A stretch of DNA of 64,000 nucleotides, taken from the NCBI RefSeq assembly GCF_020150455.1, contig NZ_CP083740.1, positions 4,836,001 to 4,900,000 of the forward strand, read 5' to 3'. How positions within the stretch are numbered: position 1 is the first letter of the stretch; every line of letters starts with the position of its first letter. Origin of the DNA: Bremerella sp. TYQ1 (GTDB taxonomy: Bacteria; Planctomycetota; Planctomycetia; Pirellulales; Pirellulaceae). The notes beneath the pieces were generated by a model, which was not told the DNA's origin, made no database searches, and saw only the letters and a list, made by a program, of their open reading frames with translations. This document shows, piece after piece, positions 61,043 to 64,000 of this stretch. Both the position numbers and the translations under genes were made by a program.

Positions 61043-62968
61043 ATGGGAACCAAGCTGCGTTTGATGATTGTCGAAGACGATCCCGCTCACGCGCGGCTGA
61101 TTGTGCGCGGCTTTCGAACGGAAGTAGACGACTTCGAGCTGACGACCCATTTCTCGTTGAAAGATGCCAGGGCCGCAATCGCGGAATCGGTGCCAGACCT
61201 GGTGATCGTCGATCTATCGCTTCCTGACGGCTTTGGGGCTGACCTGATCGAACCACAGGGCAAAGAAGCACGTTACCCGGTGATGATCATCACCAGCCAG
61301 GGTGACGAAAAAACTGCCGTCGACGTTCTGAAGCGTGGCGCGATCGACTACGTTGTCAAATCAGAATCGGGCTTCTTTGAACTGCCACGTTTGGCGCGTC
61401 GATCGATTCGAGAATGGAATCTACAGCGAGAAAAAGTTGAAGCGGAAGAAGCTTTACGAAATAGCGAGCAGCGCTACCGTGCGTTGATCGACCACTCGCC
61501 CACGTCGATTGTCGTTGCCTGTGAAGGAAAGATTGTCCTAGCCAATAGCATGGCACAGAAGTGCCTGGGGGCGAACTCGACTTCGGAAGTCGTCGGCAAA
61601 ACGATCCAGGCTTTTCAAATTCCTGATGTCGAAGCTCTCGATAAATCGCACGAATCCAGCCCGACCGATCGGAAGCCTGGACAATTGAATGAATATGTCC
61701 TGCGGCAAGTCGATGGGACGCTGCTGGATGTCGAGTTGATGACGACGTCGGTCGATTACTACGGCCAAGAGGCAACGCAGTACGTTTTTCAAGATATTAC
61801 GCTGCGGAAAGAAGCGGAGACGGAGATGCGGATTCGCGACCGCGCGATCGCCTCGGCCAGTGATGGGATTTTTATCGTCCAGCTTTCTAACGAAGAGATG
61901 AAAATCGTCGACTGTAATCAAGCCTTCTTGGAGATCGTCGGCTGCCAACGCGACGCTGTTCGTCAGCAAGGGGTCAACGTCATCCGATGCGATTCACGTT
62001 ACGAGGCTCGGTTTCGGTTAATCGTCGCTGGCATTCATTCAAGGCAACCGGCACGCGATACGATTCGGATTTACACCGAGGGGGAAGCCTATCGCTGGGT
62101 CGAGATCTCGATTTCTCCTGTGCATGTTTCGGAAAGTCTTAGCACGCACGTTGTCGGCGTTGTGCATGATATTACCGAGAAGGTAAACGCCGAAGAGGAA
62201 ATCCGCCGCCGAAATGCTGAGCTTGCTCACTTTCTGCGTCTGACGGCCATGGGCGAACTTGTCGCCGGTTTGGCACACGAGGTGAATCAGCCGCTATATG
62301 CGATTTCTAACTATGCAGGTACATGCGAAAACCTGCTGAAGGCTGCCGATGAGATCGACAAGCCTAGCGTTCAGCAATGTGTGACACGGATCGGGCAGCA
62401 AGCACGTCGGGCCGCCGAAATCATTCGCCGCTTGAGAAATTACGTGAGCCGCACGGCTCCTAAAGTCGAGGCCTCCGAGATCAGAGACCTCTTAAGTGAC
62501 TCGGTGGCATTGCTGACGCCGCTGATGGAAGAGCAGGCCATCGAAGTCACGATGGACATAGAACCTTCGACTCCGAGTGTTTTTGTCGATAAAATTCAAA
62601 TAGAACAAGTGCTGATCAATTTGATCAGCAACGCGACAGATGCGATAGACGATACCAATTCGCAACGCGTTATCGAGATTCGAGCTTCCCTGGTTGAAAC
62701 CAAGGAAGAGCCAATGGTGCAAATCTCGGTAAGAGACTTTGGGATTGGGATTCCCCCAAATTTCGATGTCTTCGAGGCATTTCAGTCGACGAAGGAATCG
62801 GGTATGGGAATGGGACTTTCCATCAGTCGAACGATTATCGAATCGCACGGAGGGAAGATCTGGGTTGAACCAGCTTCTCCGCACGGTACGATCTTTTTCT
62901 TTACGCTACCTACCTCCATCCAACAGGTTACAGGCCATGCCGACGAATCCGACCGTGTTTGTCATTGA
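61043..62968 (+). CDS. REC-PAS-PAS sensor histidine kinase
   Basis: 641 residues, soluble. N-terminal receiver (~5-125) with LMIVEDDP, Asp57 and Lys106. PAS domains at ~142-255 and ~267-380. HisKA with phospho-accepting His412 in AHEVNQPL, then an ATPase domain with NLISNATDAID, DFGIGI and GMGMGLSISRTIIESHGG. It is FixL/DctB-like in its kinase core. Since the receiver leads the protein, it can be controlled by another kinase. It overlaps the next gene by 32 bases. No heme- or flavin-binding residue of PAS was identified. Confidence 0.92.
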   Translation: MGTKLRLMIVEDDPAHARLIVRGFRTEVDDFELTTHFSLKDARAAIAESVPDLVIVDLSLPDGFGADLIEPQGKEARYPVMIITSQGDEKTAVDVLKRGAIDYVVKSESGFFELPRLARRSIREWNLQREKVEAEEALRNSEQRYRALIDHSPTSIVVACEGKIVLANSMAQKCLGANSTSEVVGKTIQAFQIPDVEALDKSHESSPTDRKPGQLNEYVLRQVDGTLLDVELMTTSVDYYGQEATQYVFQDITLRKEAETEMRIRDRAIASASDGIFIVQLSNEEMKIVDCNQAFLEIVGCQRDAVRQQGVNVIRCDSRYEARFRLIVAGIHSRQPARDTIRIYTEGEAYRWVEISISPVHVSESLSTHVVGVVHDITEKVNAEEEIRRRNAELAHFLRLTAMGELVAGLAHEVNQPLYAISNYAGTCENLLKAADEIDKPSVQQCVTRIGQQARRAAEIIRRLRNYVSRTAPKVEASEIRDLLSDSVALLTPLMEEQAIEVTMDIEPSTPSVFVDKIQIEQVLINLISNATDAIDDTNSQRVIEIRASLVETKEEPMVQISVRDFGIGIPPNFDVFEAFQSTKESGMGMGLSISRTIIESHGGKIWVEPASPHGTIFFFTLPTSIQQVTGHADESDRVCH

Positions 62969-63599
62969 CGACGACCCAGCGGCACGGGAATCGATTGGAA
63001 TGCTCATCCGTTCGCTCGGGCTTCAAGTTGAGACCTTTGCTTCGGCTGAACAATACTTGCAATCGTTCGAGGCAAGCCGTCCCGGTTGTGTCGTCACCGA
63101 TATGCGGATGCTTGGATTGAGCGGTCTTGAACTTCAAGAGCAGCTCGTCGAGATGGGAGAACGTATTCCCGTGATCCTGATTTCCGCCCACGCGAATATG
63201 CAAATCGCAGTGAAGGCCATGCGGAACGGGGCGATTACGTTTCTGGAAAAGCCCTGCCAACAGCAAGAGATTATCGATGCGGTAAACGAGGCGATCGCCT
63301 TGGATGCACGTTGGCGGCAAGAGGCTCAGGAATCGGCCGAAGCACGCGAGAACTATGAAAAGCTTAACGCCGGCGAGCGAGACGTGATGAAGCTTATGAT
63401 GATTGGTAAAGCCAACAAGGTGATCGCCAATCGTCTGGATGTGAGTCTGCGGACCGTGGAGGCTCGACGGCACAATGTCTTCAAGAAGATGGGAGTGGAT
63501 AACATTCCCGACCTGACACGCTTGGCGATGAAGATTGAAGAACTGCGTACCGAGATCGAATCGATTCCCGATTCCACCGACGAGCAGGAAGAAGAATAG
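62937..63599 (+). CDS. FixJ-type response regulator
   Basis: 220 residues from ATG 62937; a longer frame inside the kinase gene is not supported. Receiver with VFVIDDDP, Asp55 in CVVTDMRMLGLSG, LISAHAN and FLEKPC. LuxR-type DNA-binding domain: LNAGERDVMKLMMIGKANKVIANRLDVSLRTVEARRHNVFKKM. The close match to FixJ/TodT/NodW order and the 32-base overlap with the kinase gene argue for a cognate pair. Target genes unknown; the adjacent pilus cluster is a candidate. Confidence 0.92.
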   Translation: MPTNPTVFVIDDDPAARESIGMLIRSLGLQVETFASAEQYLQSFEASRPGCVVTDMRMLGLSGLELQEQLVEMGERIPVILISAHANMQIAVKAMRNGAITFLEKPCQQQEIIDAVNEAIALDARWRQEAQESAEARENYEKLNAGERDVMKLMMIGKANKVIANRLDVSLRTVEARRHNVFKKMGVDNIPDLTRLAMKIEELRTEIESIPDSTDEQEEE

Positions 63600-63615
63600 T
63601 CTGTTCGATCTGCGT

Positions 63616-63885
63616 TTAGTCCTGGGGCTGGCCCAGGACTAACGCTGCAATGCTTAGCGTGACGATCATCGGCAGGATCGTCATGGGGTAAACAGGAGGG
63701 CTCGGCTCCTGGTACAGATAATCTCGTTGGATCAGCCAGCCTTCTGCCCTGAGCCAGCCTTCGTCCGTTTTTCGCCAAACGACGGTCACTTCGTCTTGTG
63801 CCGCAGGACCTCTCGTTGGCAAGACAACGGAGGTTCCCAGCCACAAGGCAATCAGGATCAGTAAACTACTCAGGAGGAGACGCAT
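63616..63885 (-). CDS. Small membrane protein, unknown function
   Basis: 89 residues from ATG 63885 (a GTG precedes it at 63888). An N-terminal helix (LLLSSLLILIALWLGTSVVL) and a C-terminal helix (MTILPMIVTLSIAALVL) flank a polar part (VTVVWRKTDEGWLRAEGW). No family recognised. It is convergent with the FixJ-type gene with 16 bases between. Confidence 0.5.
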   Translation of the reverse strand: MRLLLSSLLILIALWLGTSVVLPTRGPAAQDEVTVVWRKTDEGWLRAEGWLIQRDYLYQEPSPPVYPMTILPMIVTLSIAALVLGQPQD

Positions 63886-64000
63886 CACTTGGCAGACTTT
63901 TCTGCGAAATCAATGAGGCAAATTGGTTTTGCCTTAACGATTTTGCAGGGGCCGTGCCAGGAACTGTCTTTTTTGTACGAGTTCTCTCTAACTCGTTGGC
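63866..64000 (-). CDS. Possible 3' end of a truncated gene
   Basis: A minus-strand frame is open from the window edge to a TAG at 63866-63868; the 44 visible residues (ANELERTRTKKTVPGTAPAK...) are polar, as in many C-terminal tails. Its stop lies 20 bases inside the next gene on the same strand, a spacing seen in coupled genes. Too short to identify. Confidence 0.25.
   Translation of the reverse strand, partial: ANELERTRTKKTVPGTAPAKSLRQNQFASLISQKSLPSDASPPE

Noticed and set aside
1..64000. CRISPR array, tRNA or rRNA genes, insertion sequences, prophage
   Set aside because: No regular spaced repeats, no cloverleaf-like segment that I could pair, no transposase, integrase or phage structural gene was recognised.

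Overview
This window reads as chromosomal DNA of a planctomycete, most likely a member of the Pirellulaceae (Blastopirellula/Bremerella-like). The grounds are family content: two PVC-type heme-binding dehydrogenase proteins, a DUF1549/DUF1553 cytochrome-like protein paired with a DUF1501 protein, a DUF1559 prepilin-type protein, BlaI/BlaR1-type regulators, a membrane-anchored Ser/Thr kinase, NPYRSP-type membrane proteins and large insert-bearing signal peptidases. Coding density is high, many starts are GTG or TTG, and no rRNA, tRNA, CRISPR array, insertion sequence or prophage was seen. The genus is inference; no ribosomal marker is present.

Layout. 1-9.2 kb: the end of a PVC-type cytochrome gene, a LOG-family protein, a STAS protein, a [2Fe-2S] BFD-like protein coupled to an M20 peptidase, a NarL-type response regulator, a tandem GGDEF protein and an MscS channel preceded by a structured, terminator-ended RNA candidate. 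9.2-23.6 kb, mostly minus strand: methyltransferases, a BlaR1-BlaI pair whose sensor tail is His/Pro-rich, the block lepA - signal peptidase-like - signal peptidase - lptB - methyltransferase, a ROK sugar kinase lacking its zinc cysteines, and a CinA-like/nucleotidyltransferase fusion. A DMT transporter lies on the plus strand.

24.2-34.3 kb is a plus-strand signalling and stress region: a secreted coiled-coil protein, an FHA protein, a membrane Ser/Thr kinase, a 37-residue membrane microprotein, a four-helix membrane protein, an ECF sigma factor, an AIM24 protein and a possible anti-sigma protein. A near-consensus sigma-54 promoter then precedes a small lipoprotein, a one-helix protein and a Rho_N-like protein, followed by PRC-barrel and CsbD stress-type proteins. 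34.5-39.1 kb holds the DUF1549/1553 + DUF1501 pair and ribD. 39.1-53.4 kb holds a TPR-like protein, a 1035-residue PVC cytochrome protein, a dispersed palindromic repeat, a secretin-like lipoprotein, a class II aldolase, panC, an lgt carrying a PDZ-like insert, a cupin, an ECF sigma factor and a sodium:solute symporter.

54.1-60.5 kb is the most unusual block: three consecutive GspF-like membrane proteins, three small pseudopilin-like proteins and a DUF1559 pilin-like protein in tightly coupled order, without a secretion ATPase, secretin or prepilin peptidase nearby. It is followed by a response regulator, a REC-PAS-PAS histidine kinase and an overlapping FixJ-type regulator (60.5-63.6 kb). 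Functional links between blocks are inferred from order and spacing only.
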